A stretch of DNA of 64,000 nucleotides from NCBI RefSeq assembly GCF_039602135.1, contig NZ_CP125942.1, positions 3,348,001-3,412,000 of the forward strand. Reading direction: 5' to 3'. The position numbers were made by a program, and so were the translations under genes. Source of the DNA: Glutamicibacter sp. B1. GTDB lineage: Bacteria > Actinomycetota > Actinomycetes > Actinomycetales > Micrococcaceae. Of the stretch, positions 52,036 to 60,350 are shown in pieces; the first letter of the stretch is position 1; every line of letters begins with the position of its first letter. The notes under the pieces are model-generated. The model worked only from the letters and a program-made list of their open reading frames with translations. It was not told where the DNA came from and did not search any database.

Positions 52036-52839
52036 ATGGGCAAGCACAAAAGTAGACTGTTCAGCGGCTTCGCCCTGAATGCGCTGACCCAAACTGTACG
52101 TGACCAGGCGTTGCAGTCTGAGGCCAATGCCGCCACGCTCGAACAAGAGCTTGCTTCTCTGCAACAGACTGCTGCCTACCTTGCTCTCACCGTCCCTGAG
52201 GTGAAGCCGCCACCGAGAATTAAGACCTACGTCATGGATGCGATTCGCACCGTTGAACAGGTTCCCGCAAGAATTGATGAGACTCAATGCGAGCATTCCG
52301 CAACGGAAGCAAGAGCTCTGCTTTACCCTCATAACGAATTGGCTGGAAGTATGCAGAGCGCTCACAGAAAGCCGCGGAAGTTCTTTGCCCTAGCTGCGGG
52401 GATTTTACTTGTTGCTTCTGGTGGTCTCGGTGCGCTGGCATGGAATCTGAATAATCAGCAGCAGATGGACATGGTTGTTCAGGCTATGAAGAGCGAGCGG
52501 GATACGATGAAGCAGATCTTGAGCGCTCAGGACATGCAGTCTAAATCCCAGACATTAGATAATGGGGCAACAATTAGGCTTTCATACTCCGCAAAGTCTG
52601 GCGTCATGGCCGTATCAACCCACGCGCTGCCTGAACTCCCAGAAACGAAAGGCTACGAACTCTGGCTCATCTCCGCTGAGAAAGCTATCCCTGCCGGCAT
52701 GCTGGATCCTTCCAGCACCTCAGCAACCGCAATAATTACCGGTTCAATGGAGGGCATCACCCACTTCGGAATCACCGTGGAACCTGCAACGGGCTCACCT
52801 GCTCCGACTACCGAACCAATTCTCTTGCAAAGCCTTTAG
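52036..52839 (+). CDS. RskA-type anti-sigma factor
   Basis: A 267-residue membrane anti-sigma factor. The N-terminal cytoplasmic domain (FSGFALNALTQTVRDQALQS) keeps the RskA helical pattern, one membrane helix spans about 116-138 (FFALAAGILLVASGGLGALA), and the C-terminal RskA extracellular domain has GYELWLISAEKAIPAGMLDP and ITHFGITVEP. It would hold SigK at the membrane until cleaved. Its own sigK is a pseudogene, so it may now be an orphan or act on a SigK encoded elsewhere. Confidence 0.88.
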   Translation: MGKHKSRLFSGFALNALTQTVRDQALQSEANAATLEQELASLQQTAAYLALTVPEVKPPPRIKTYVMDAIRTVEQVPARIDETQCEHSATEARALLYPHNELAGSMQSAHRKPRKFFALAAGILLVASGGLGALAWNLNNQQQMDMVVQAMKSERDTMKQILSAQDMQSKSQTLDNGATIRLSYSAKSGVMAVSTHALPELPETKGYELWLISAEKAIPAGMLDPSSTSATAIITGSMEGITHFGITVEPATGSPAPTTEPILLQSL

Positions 52840-52884
52840 AAACACAGACACGCATGCAGCGCTCATGCCGCAATTCCTTAACAT

Positions 52885-52912
52885 CCAATCCAGGCACCGG
52901 GTGACACCGAAT
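52885..52912 (+). promoter_or_regulatory. SigK-type promoter of the molybdopterin oxidoreductase gene
   Basis: CCAATC at 52885-52890, exactly 16 bases, and CCGAAT at 52907-52912, 66 bases before the ATG at 52978. Both hexamers and the spacing equal those of the fasciclin promoter at 50517. Confidence 0.65.
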
Positions 52913-52977
52913 AGGAGTTATCCGGTGTTCGAGTAAAGCATTCGAACGCACCGCAACGAAGTGTGGGGTTCAGTGCC

Positions 52978-54537
52978 ATGGAGCAACAACAAAGAAAAAG
53001 CAAGCGTCATATCTGGCGCTATCCAATAGCTGGCATCTGCTCAGCTATTGTCTTGTTCACTATCGCTCAAGCAGCGTCCACATTCTTCGGGACTGCTTCA
53101 TCGCCCCTCGTCGCTCTAGGGTCAACAATCATTGATTTCACTCCACCGTGGCTCAAAGATCTGGCCATCGGCTTATTCGGCACCAACGACAAGCTTTTTC
53201 TATTCATCACCTTATCGATCACCGCCGCCCTCTTAGCGGCCACAGTGGGACTTGCCACGGCACGGAGCCTTGCACTCGGATTGAGCTTGGTAATAGGGCT
53301 ATCAGTACTATTAGGTGCTTCCGTGCTAAGCCGCTCGGCAACAAACTTCCTCGATCTAATACCGACGATAGTCGGCACCATACTAGGCCTGGGAACACTC
53401 ACACTTCTTGCCGGCATGGCTACCCGTGCCGGTGTACCAACGGTCCATCCCCAGTCCGAAAACACAACATCACGAAGAAAATTTCTCCTCGGATCAGCGG
53501 GAAGCGTGGCACTCGGACTACTAGCCGTCGGCACAACCCAGGCCCTGCGGACCTTTAGAAATACCGCAGAGTCAGCCCGCTCAGCCCTAGGTCTTCCGCC
53601 GGCGAAAGTGAAAGTACAAGCCCCACCTCAAGGAGCCGAACTAGACGTCCCTGGAGCCTCTAGATTTGTCACACCGAACCAGGACTTCTATCGAATCGAC
53701 ACGGCCTTGTCTGTGCCGCAAATCGACCCTCAAGACTGGTCATTAAAAATTCACGGAATGGTCGAGAAAGAATTCACACTCACGTTCAATGAACTCTTAG
53801 ACATGGATCTGGTTGAGCACTACCTCACCTTGACCTGTGTCTCCAACCCGGTCGGTGGCGATCTCGTCGGCAACGCCAAGTGGCTTGGTTACCCACTACG
53901 AGAACTACTGGCCCAGGCCAAACCCTTACCGGGTGCCGATATGGTTCTGTCTACCTCCTTCGACGGCTTCAGCGCCTCCACACCGCTGGAAACTCTCACC
54001 GATAGTCGCGAAGCCCTGCTGGCCATCGGAATGAACGGCGAACCCCTGCCACTAGAGCACGGGTTCCCGGTCCGTATGGTGGTTCCAGGACTCTACGGGT
54101 ATGTTTCGGCCACCAAATGGGTGGTTGATCTGGAAGTGACAAGGTTCCAAGACAAAGCAGCCTATTGGACAACGCGGGGCTGGTCGGAACGAGGACCAAT
54201 CAAGATGTCATCTCGGATAGATACCCCACGGTCCTTCGCAAAGTTGCCCGCCGGCAAGGTCGTCTTTGGCGGCACCGCATGGGCTCAGACCACGGGAGTT
54301 TCCAAAGTGGAGATCCGTATCGATAGCGGGCCGTGGCAAGAGGTCGAACTGGCCACCGAGCTCTCCGTAGACACCTGGCGTCAATGGAGATTCGAATGGA
54401 CAGAGGCAACCGCGGGCAATCACTCCGCTACCGTCCGCATGACAAATGCCCATGGCCAGCTACAGACAGAAGAAACCGCCGCGCCCGTTCCAAACGGTTC
54501 CTCCGGGTGGCACCGGCTGCAGTTCAGCGTCGAATAA
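52978..54537 (+). CDS. Membrane-anchored molybdopterin oxidoreductase (sulfite-oxidase family)
   Basis: A 519-residue protein. About five N-terminal helices (25-165) are followed by a Tat-like segment (TSRRKFLLGSAGSVALG, near 170), a molybdenum-cofactor domain (about 215-400) and a C-terminal dimerisation domain. The Mo-ligating Cys is Cys287 (LTLTCVSNPVGGDLVGNAKW). It belongs to the sulfite-oxidase/YedY superfamily with an added membrane anchor, so it oxidises or reduces a substrate on the outer face. The physiological electron partner and substrate are unknown. The GTG at 52963 is an alternative start. It carries a SigK-type promoter. Confidence 0.9.
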   Translation: MEQQQRKSKRHIWRYPIAGICSAIVLFTIAQAASTFFGTASSPLVALGSTIIDFTPPWLKDLAIGLFGTNDKLFLFITLSITAALLAATVGLATARSLALGLSLVIGLSVLLGASVLSRSATNFLDLIPTIVGTILGLGTLTLLAGMATRAGVPTVHPQSENTTSRRKFLLGSAGSVALGLLAVGTTQALRTFRNTAESARSALGLPPAKVKVQAPPQGAELDVPGASRFVTPNQDFYRIDTALSVPQIDPQDWSLKIHGMVEKEFTLTFNELLDMDLVEHYLTLTCVSNPVGGDLVGNAKWLGYPLRELLAQAKPLPGADMVLSTSFDGFSASTPLETLTDSREALLAIGMNGEPLPLEHGFPVRMVVPGLYGYVSATKWVVDLEVTRFQDKAAYWTTRGWSERGPIKMSSRIDTPRSFAKLPAGKVVFGGTAWAQTTGVSKVEIRIDSGPWQEVELATELSVDTWRQWRFEWTEATAGNHSATVRMTNAHGQLQTEETAAPVPNGSSGWHRLQFSVE

Positions 54538-54644
54538 TCGATGCTGCTTTCTTAGGCCACTCCTACACGTCTAAAAAACGTTGAGTGAGCAAACTGAAGC
54601 TCCAGGCTTCAGCCTGTACACAGGGGTTGCCCCTATGTTTTTTG

Positions 54645-54995
54645 TCAAGCAATTTTCGGCTCCGGAACGTCATAAAGTGAGCCGTCCCGAATCATGGCAA
54701 ACATGACTGTGAGGCGACGGTGCGCTAGCGCGATGAGTGCTTGGTTATGGCGTTTCCCCTGGGCCCGTTTCCGGTCATAGTAGTTCCGACTGGTCGGATC
54801 AAAGCGGATGGACGCGAACGCTGAGAGGAAGTGAGCTCGTTTGAAGCGTTTGTTCCCTGAATGGATGACCCGTTCGGACTTGATTGAGGTGCCTGATTGA
54901 CGCGTGGTTGGTGCCAAGCCGGCGTAGGAGGCCATGGCTGCGGCGCTGGGGAAGGTCTTGCCGGACATCCTGCAGAGGTAAGCGCTGCAGTGCAA
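54645..54995 (-). mobile_element. Remnant of an IS110-family transposase (3' part only)
   Basis: About 110 residues match the C-terminal Transposase_20 half of IS110 enzymes: FPSAAAMASYAGLAPTTRQS, KRFKRAHFLSAFASIRFDPT and YYDRKRAQGKRHNQALIALA. The N-terminal DEDD catalytic half is absent, and homology stops near 54975, where another gene fragment begins, so the element is truncated and dead. No terminal repeats are expected for IS110. It marks a past insertion in this decaying region. Confidence 0.82.
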
Positions 54996-55406
54996 GTGGC
55001 CTCAAGGCAGCCAGTTTCGGGAGTCGTGGATGTCCTTCGCAACGTGGCGGGAGAACACCCCGAGGTTGCTGATGAGTTCATCACCGCTTGGACTTCAACG
55101 CTGGAAGGTGCCGAAAGGCTGGCAGCTTCTCTCGCGGTGTCTTCGTTGTATGTCTTGGACCTAGTGCATCTTGAGCATGCCGAAGATCGGATGCTGAAAT
55201 CAGTTTTGGATGCTTCGATCCAGACATTGCAAGAACTTCAACATGAGCTTGCGGACTACCCTGAGGTTGCTATTAGCCCCGATGCTAGTTTCGATACCGG
55301 ATTTGCCGAGATACTGCAGAACATCGTCACGGGGCCGCTCGAGCAAGCGGCCACCCAGCTTCAAACACAAACAGAGCTACTGAACAGTTCTATGAATAAT
55401 GCATAG
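54990..55406 (+). pseudogene. Fragment of an unknown helical protein, probably 5'-truncated by IS110
   Basis: The frame from about GTG 54990 to the stop at 55406 encodes 138 residues, mostly helical and acidic (LEHAEDRMLKSVLDASIQTL, LEQAATQLQTQTELLNSSMN), with no recognised domain. Its 5' end coincides with the edge of the IS110 fragment, and upstream codons of the same frame are antisense to the transposase. It is therefore likely the tail of an interrupted gene. Confidence 0.45.
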
Positions 55407-55410
55407 CCGC

Positions 55411-55444
55411 CAGTGGCCCTCCAGCTATAGCTGGAGGGCCACTG
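55411..55444. terminator. Perfect 34-base palindrome
   Basis: CAGTGGCCCTCCAGCTA is followed at once by its exact reverse complement. It lies five bases after the stop of the upstream fragment and 169 bases before the toxin gene's end, and probably forms a bidirectional terminator, although the loopless palindrome could also be a cruciform or protein site. Confidence 0.7.
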
Positions 55445-55612
55445 AACTCATATAGGGAAACAAGGCTCCTGCTGCACCTGTCACTAATGAGCTCACAGGA
55501 CATATAAAAGAGCAGGGGGTGCATAGATTCCATCCATGGCAATGGATCTGAAGTGCCGAGCACGGTAGTTGAGTGGACGCGACTGTTCTACCCCGAGGTG
55601 GTCGCAGGAGAT

Positions 55613-56179
55613 TTAGTTTTCGGATGCGCGAGACCAGTACGCCATAAGCAGTTCTTGGCCTTGCTGTTCGCTGAGCTCCGAGATTTCCTGATCAGACAGG
55701 TGCAGCTGATCTTTTACTGCACTGATCATCCATTCGGGAAGGGCCGACGTGTGGTCTGGCTCTGCTGTTGCCTCAACCGAATCGTAGAGCCGGCCCATTT
55801 GGATGATGACATCCTTCAAAGGCCGAATCTTGGGGTTATTGCCCATGCGCGTAACCCGTGAAGTGAGCTCATCGTAGACTTCGCCATCTGAACGAGCGCC
55901 TACTGCCCAGATTTCGGAGATGTCAAGGATAGGCATCCCGCAGGCGTCCTCGGTGATGCGCCAAACGATGCGCCAATCCCGGTCACCGACAACTAGCTTC
56001 CGAAAACCAACCAGCGCCCCAAGTAGGGGTTCGCCGGCTTCGGGTGACTTTTCCAGAAGCAGTATTTTCTTGAACACTGCACGGACGATCTGGGGGTCTT
56101 TCTTGTGAAGACGATGCAGATCGGACACTGCGTCTTCAGTCAGCCGAACAATGCACAACCGGTCTTCAGATGGATTCAC
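55613..56179 (-). CDS. RelE/ParE-like toxin with a C-terminal extension
   Basis: A 188-residue protein. The first about 95 residues resemble a RelE/ParE toxin (IVRLTEDAVSDLHRLHKKDP, FRKLVVGDRDWRIVWRI, IWAVGARSDGEVYDELTSRV). The remaining about 90 residues form an acidic helical extension (LPEWMISAVKDQLHLSDQEI) not found in ordinary toxins of about 90-100 residues. It overlaps the antitoxin gene by four bases and would, if active, cut ribosome-bound mRNA or poison gyrase. The extension may bind the antitoxin or another partner. Confidence 0.82.
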   Translation of the reverse strand: MNPSEDRLCIVRLTEDAVSDLHRLHKKDPQIVRAVFKKILLLEKSPEAGEPLLGALVGFRKLVVGDRDWRIVWRITEDACGMPILDISEIWAVGARSDGEVYDELTSRVTRMGNNPKIRPLKDVIIQMGRLYDSVEATAEPDHTSALPEWMISAVKDQLHLSDQEISELSEQQGQELLMAYWSRASEN

Positions 56180-56484
56180 GAATCCGCTGACTTAGCTTCT
56201 TCGGCATTTTCGGCTTCAAGCTCTGCGCGGTCTAAGTTGAAGAATTCCATGGCTTCGTCAAGGGTCGTGCGTACGCCGCTGTCTGTGGCGAAGCGTGCCA
56301 TGACCAATGCGGCATCGCGAAGTGTCTCCCGGTCCTGGCGCAGCCGAGCGATTTCCTGGGCTGACACCACTTCGGCTACGACCTTACCGTGGCGCGACAA
56401 CGCCGTATCGTGGCCTTCTTCAGCTGCTGCCACCAACGCAGAAAGGCCGGAGCGCGAAGCTTCAGTGATACTCAGAGTAGTCAT
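56176..56484 (-). CDS. Phd/YefM-like antitoxin
   Basis: A 102-residue antitoxin: an N-terminal Phd-type DNA-binding domain (LSITEASRSGLSALVAAAEE, DTALSRHGKVVAEVVSAQEI) and a disordered acidic C-terminus that would wrap the toxin. It precedes and overlaps the toxin gene, the usual order for phd/yefM modules, and likely autorepresses the operon through the AT-rich CTATATAG palindrome just upstream. Confidence 0.85.
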   Translation of the reverse strand: MTTLSITEASRSGLSALVAAAEEGHDTALSRHGKVVAEVVSAQEIARLRQDRETLRDAALVMARFATDSGVRTTLDEAMEFFNLDRAELEAENAEEAKSADS

Positions 56485-56580
56485 ACAAAAAACTATATAG
56501 ATTTCTACCTAGAATTCCAATCACGCGCGAGTTTACAGGCTCGCTCGTTGCGCTTGGCGGCACCTCCGCTACCTGGCTTA

Positions 56581-56608
56581 GAGGCCGATAACCTGTCTTA
56601 TGTAAAGT
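56581..56608 (+). other. dif-like XerC/XerD site (left copy)
   Basis: GAGGCCGATAA (XerC-side arm), CCTGTC (centre), TTATGTAAAGT (XerD-side arm). The XerD arm is identical to that of the site at 63924 and resembles bacterial dif arms (TTATGTTAAAT, TTATGTAAACT). Eight of eleven XerC-arm bases match the other copy. Confidence 0.65.
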
Positions 56609-56843
56609 AGAAAAGACTTTATTTGCTTTCACCGCACATAATGAACTTTCAGGTAACGTCTCGCATCGATCCCCGACCCTGGGCGGCTGAAGCGCGCCAT
56701 GGTATCGCTGATACTCGGCGGATTTTTAGTCTAACCGTCGAATGTGCTCGTATTCTGAGGCGATGTTCGCCCGCGAATACTCTGATCCGAAAAGCTGTGC
56801 AAAGATTTACCCAGTTCTCAAATCTAAGCATCCCGAGGGGCAC

Positions 56844-58712
56844 ATGAACTTTCACCGCACAACACTAGCCATCAGCGCTGCCCTGGCTCTCGTTGTCGGC
56901 GGCCTCACGCCGGCTGCTCAGGCAGCCCCACCGCACAGTTGCTGGTCATGGAGCGATGAAGAAGATCGCCCGTTCCATATGGAATGCTCTGAGGTTGAAT
57001 CATTGGCGGATCTGGATGTTCCCACCACGGTGACCGAGCTGAGGATTCTGAACCAGGACGAATCAACCATAGCGGGGCTGGAGCGTCTGAAGGACATGCA
57101 ACAGCTGATTTCTGTGGAAATCTACGGTGCCACCAACGAGGCGGTTGCGGCAGCGGCTCAGTTGCCCAACCTGAAGAAGCTGTGGGTCACCTTCCTGCCA
57201 GCGTCCGGTGTCACTGAGGCCACGCGGACTGCTCTGACCAAGATGACAAAGCTAACCAGTCTGACCGTGCAAGACGCGGGCCTCACGGATTACTCGTGGG
57301 TGGCAGCTATGCCTCTGCTTGAAGAGTTCAAAGCCAATGAGACGCATTCGCTTTCCAAGGGCTGGGTGGGCAAAACGCTAGCCTTCGCACCAATTGTTGG
57401 TGTGGACGGCCGAGCCCTTGTTCCGCATCGGCCTTCAGGGGCCGCTGATCCACAGCCTGTTTACACGAAACTTACTGCCACATCCGTGCTGCCCATGGTG
57501 GCTGGCAGCAACGTCATGGTCGCAACTTCCGATGCAACCACGGGTTCCTCCCTGATCTCTTCTGATATATACGTTGTTTTGGTCACCGACGTATTTGATA
57601 CCGCGAAGTCAAGCCCGTTGAGAGTCAACTACCGCACAGCACGAAAGGGCAATTCCGACTCTCCTTTCGCTATCGTCGGTGACGAATTGGAAATACCTTG
57701 GGGCTCTTATGCGCAAAAGAACTTCCAGTGGTTCCGCGATGCTGTCGCGGTCCCTGGGGCTACCGGGCTCACTTATAAGCTGACCCCCGCTGATGCCGGG
57801 AAGAAGATCACCGCAAAGTACAGCAGCGTTGAGAAAACTTCTTGGGACAAGAAGATTGTCTACGTCCCTACCGCTACCTTGTCCACCGAGTACGACCTAC
57901 AGATCCCGGCCTCTGAGTCCGCTCACCCCGCTGCCAAGCTGACCGGCACCGGATTCGTGACGGAGAAACTCAGTGTTGCGTTGGATCCCACCGTGTTCTC
58001 CCATGCCCAGAAGACGTATCAGTGGTTCAAAGACGACACTACTGCGATCAAGGGCGCGACTGGTCCCACCTTCATCCCAGATGATTCTTTGAACTTGAAG
58101 CGGGTCCACGCCGTCGTAACTTTCGTTGGCGCACATGCGGAGCCGGTCGAGCTGATCTCCAAATCCGTAAAGATCGATCATGGCAATCTGAAATCCGGGA
58201 AACCGACCATCTCTGGATCCGTTAGGGTGGGGTCGAAGCTGACGGCCAAACCGGGAACGGTATCCAAGCAGGATGCGAAACTTACTTACATCTGGCTGCG
58301 CAACGGAAAGGAAATTTTCCAGCAGAACCGCAGCACCTATACTCTTGTTCCCGCCGACCTGGGGAAGAAGATCAGCGTAAAAACACAGTTCACCCACCGT
58401 TATTACAACACCGTGGTCACTCAAAGTACAGCGACCAAGACAGTGGCACCGGGAACGCTAAAGGTGAGTAAGAAACCGACTCTCTCAGGAAAAAAGATCG
58501 TGGGGAAAACCGTAAAAGCGTCATCCGGCGCCTATAGCCCCATTGCTGAGAAAGTGACGTACCAGTGGCAACGCTCCGGCAAGAACATCAAAGGTGCAAC
58601 CAAGAGCGGCTACAGGGTTACTAAAGCTGACAAAGGCAAGAAGCTGACAGTCAAGGTGAGCGCAATAAAGAAGGGCTACACAACGAAGAGCAGCGTAGTG
58701 ACTGCCAACTAA
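56844..58712 (+). CDS. Secreted protein with leucine-rich-like region and four Ig-like repeats
   Basis: A 622-residue exported protein. The signal peptide (ISAALALVVGGLTPAAQAAP) is followed by a leucine-rich-repeat-like region (about 45-180; LKKLWVTFLPASGVTEATRT). Then come four copies of an approximately 90-residue beta-type repeat with the pattern YQW.+.+..I.GAT...Y.....D.GK.+.V (starting near residues 275, 375, 465 and 550), as in many actinobacterial surface proteins. The C-terminus ends in repeat 4 without an LPXTG motif. The ATG at 56844 has CGAGGGG upstream. Adhesin or surface binding is likely but unproven. Confidence 0.85.
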   Translation: MNFHRTTLAISAALALVVGGLTPAAQAAPPHSCWSWSDEEDRPFHMECSEVESLADLDVPTTVTELRILNQDESTIAGLERLKDMQQLISVEIYGATNEAVAAAAQLPNLKKLWVTFLPASGVTEATRTALTKMTKLTSLTVQDAGLTDYSWVAAMPLLEEFKANETHSLSKGWVGKTLAFAPIVGVDGRALVPHRPSGAADPQPVYTKLTATSVLPMVAGSNVMVATSDATTGSSLISSDIYVVLVTDVFDTAKSSPLRVNYRTARKGNSDSPFAIVGDELEIPWGSYAQKNFQWFRDAVAVPGATGLTYKLTPADAGKKITAKYSSVEKTSWDKKIVYVPTATLSTEYDLQIPASESAHPAAKLTGTGFVTEKLSVALDPTVFSHAQKTYQWFKDDTTAIKGATGPTFIPDDSLNLKRVHAVVTFVGAHAEPVELISKSVKIDHGNLKSGKPTISGSVRVGSKLTAKPGTVSKQDAKLTYIWLRNGKEIFQQNRSTYTLVPADLGKKISVKTQFTHRYYNTVVTQSTATKTVAPGTLKVSKKPTLSGKKIVGKTVKASSGAYSPIAEKVTYQWQRSGKNIKGATKSGYRVTKADKGKKLTVKVSAIKKGYTTKSSVVTAN

Positions 58713-58889
58713 TACCATTTTGCGTCGAGAAGAACCTGCGGTGCAGCTATTGCGTCAAGTCAGCTGTCCAGTCGCTTCATTGCTATTGTAGGGATCGTCG
58801 AGAACACGGCTGAGAGTTTAATTTGTGCGCACAAAGAGCTTTCCCTGAGAGTTGATACTCGGATAGTGTGCTTGGTGCACGCATGAAAA

Positions 58890-58936
58890 TGCTCCCTGAA
58901 AGTTGTTGACTTGTAGAGTTCAACTTTCAGGGAGCA
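58890..58936 (+). terminator. Terminator after the secreted repeat protein
   Basis: TGCTCCCTGAAAGTTG (58890-58905) is the exact reverse complement of CAACTTTCAGGGAGCA (58921-58936), a 16-base stem with a 15-base loop, followed by GTTT. The rest of the 58713-59041 gap shows no gene. Confidence 0.85.
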
Positions 58937-59041
58937 GTTTCCTACGGACTTTAATCGGTAGCCACATCGACGCGGAGATTTGCCTCCCGGTTGCTGATGT
59001 TACTGGACAAGGTTCATCGCTTACCGGGGATCAAATCACTC

Positions 59042-59206
59042 TTAGTATGGCCAGAGCCCACCAGCTGGATTTGTAACGGAGGCTTTATAAGGCCACAATC
59101 CACCGGCATCAGTATCACTTTGTGTTGGAGAATTGACGGTAACACCAACCAACAACGCCACGGCTGCTACCGCTAAAACTAGTAGCTTCTTAAACTTAAT
59201 CATCAT
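59042..59206 (-). CDS. Small exported peptide with duplicated AGGLWPY motif (putative signal peptide/pheromone)
   Basis: A 54-residue protein too short for routine annotation. MMIKFKK is followed by a single hydrophobic helix (LLVLAVAAVALLVGVTV), then TQSDTD, the heptapeptide AGGLWPY, a spacer KASVTNP, and a second AGGLWPY that ends exactly at the stop codon. The two heptad copies differ at the third position of most codons (GCC GGT GGA TTG TGG CCT TAT against GCT GGT GGG CTC TGG CCA TAC) while encoding the same residues, so the peptide is under selection. A strong AAGGAC ribosome site lies eight bases before the ATG. It is divergent from a TPR-like protein gene that overlaps a GGDEF-EAL gene, so a peptide-signalling role is likely; no known pheromone family was recognised. 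Confidence 0.75.
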   Translation of the reverse strand: MMIKFKKLLVLAVAAVALLVGVTVNSPTQSDTDAGGLWPYKASVTNPAGGLWPY

Positions 59207-59339
59207 GGGTGTGCGTCCTTCAATGTTAAAAGCTTCAATGCGGCACGACGCCTTGAGAACATAGCGAGCGTCGTGCCTAATCTTAGTGAATGCCCCGACT
59301 CCCGACAACTGCTTGGGTCGGCAATGGAATACTACTTAC

Positions 59340-60350
59340 ATGAACCCAATACTCCCTGCAGCCTCTTTCCAATTGATGGTCTCTAAGCTGCTGAGTAACG
59401 TACGACTCAAAGACCATGATGCGGTGATTACTCTCGGCAGGACTATGCTTACCCAGATGTCGCCAAACACGGATCCTTCAACAATATGGCTTGTACAGGA
59501 GGCTATCTGTTCTGCCGCGCATGAGACAGACAACTACGAACTGATGAATACCATCGCTGAAGAGTTGCTACATACCGCAAATCTCATGGACCGCCCTGAT
59601 CTGCATATCATGGCTTTGTGTAAATCTTCGACGGCTAAAAGATGCTTAGGCGATGGAGATGCGGCGCTAGACATAGCGGAAGCAGCGCGTGCACAAGCAG
59701 CGAATTTTCCCGATAGTTTCCCATTGCGCGTTCAGGTTCTCCAAGTCCTTCTGGCCGCCCTAGTAGAAACTGGCCAGCTACATGAGGCGTGGAAACTGCA
59801 CAATTTACTAGATAGCTCGCTTCACCTGATCGCTGATCTACATGAACAGGGTAAGGCTTACTGGACGTTGGGAAATCTGGCGTTCTTGGTTTCAGAGCCC
59901 ATTCTGGGCATGCGTTATCATGATCGTGCGGCGACATTGCTCAGCCCGACGAAAGACATGCTGCTTTGGGCACGTTTCAATAGAGCTTCGACAGAGCTCA
60001 GATTGCAAGCGGGTCTGTTCGAACCCTCCACCAGCGATTGCCTTAGTCGTGCCGAGATTGCTTTCGGGCTGGTGCAGCCCGGCGACTTGGACCAGGTGGG
60101 ATTGTGCATGACTAAGTCCCGGTTCATAGCTTTAGGTGGAGACCCTATTCGAGGATTGAAGATGCTCGAAGAATTTTGTGCTGACTATTCGGGGGCTCCT
60201 GAACACCTCATCCCGTTGTACCAGTGGTGGTCCGAATTACTGGCCCTCACGGATCAATCAGAGCTTGCTGACGAAAAACAGAAGTTCATCGAAAAAATTG
60301 TCCAAGAGAAGAATGATGAATCGAGAGAGAATGTCACTGGCGGATTCTGA
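59340..60350 (+). CDS. TPR-like helical-repeat protein upstream of a GGDEF-EAL gene
   Basis: A 336-residue all-helical protein with TPR-like pairs (ALDIAEAARAQAANFPDSFP, GKAYWTLGNLAFLVSEPILG, LGMRYHDRAATLLSPTKDML) and no HTH or membrane segment. Its 3' end overlaps the next gene by about 38 bases, so the two proteins probably work together. TPR proteins are the receptors for Phr/Rgg-type peptides in other Gram-positive bacteria, and a peptide gene lies divergent 134 bases upstream. The ATG at 59340 is chosen; a GTG at 59286 is possible. Confidence 0.75.
   Translation: MNPILPAASFQLMVSKLLSNVRLKDHDAVITLGRTMLTQMSPNTDPSTIWLVQEAICSAAHETDNYELMNTIAEELLHTANLMDRPDLHIMALCKSSTAKRCLGDGDAALDIAEAARAQAANFPDSFPLRVQVLQVLLAALVETGQLHEAWKLHNLLDSSLHLIADLHEQGKAYWTLGNLAFLVSEPILGMRYHDRAATLLSPTKDMLLWARFNRASTELRLQAGLFEPSTSDCLSRAEIAFGLVQPGDLDQVGLCMTKSRFIALGGDPIRGLKMLEEFCADYSGAPEHLIPLYQWWSELLALTDQSELADEKQKFIEKIVQEKNDESRENVTGGF

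Noticed and set aside
54897..54989. 5' extension of the plus-strand frame ending at 55406
   Set aside because: It is antisense to the IS110 transposase reading frame; only the part after about 54990 is independent.
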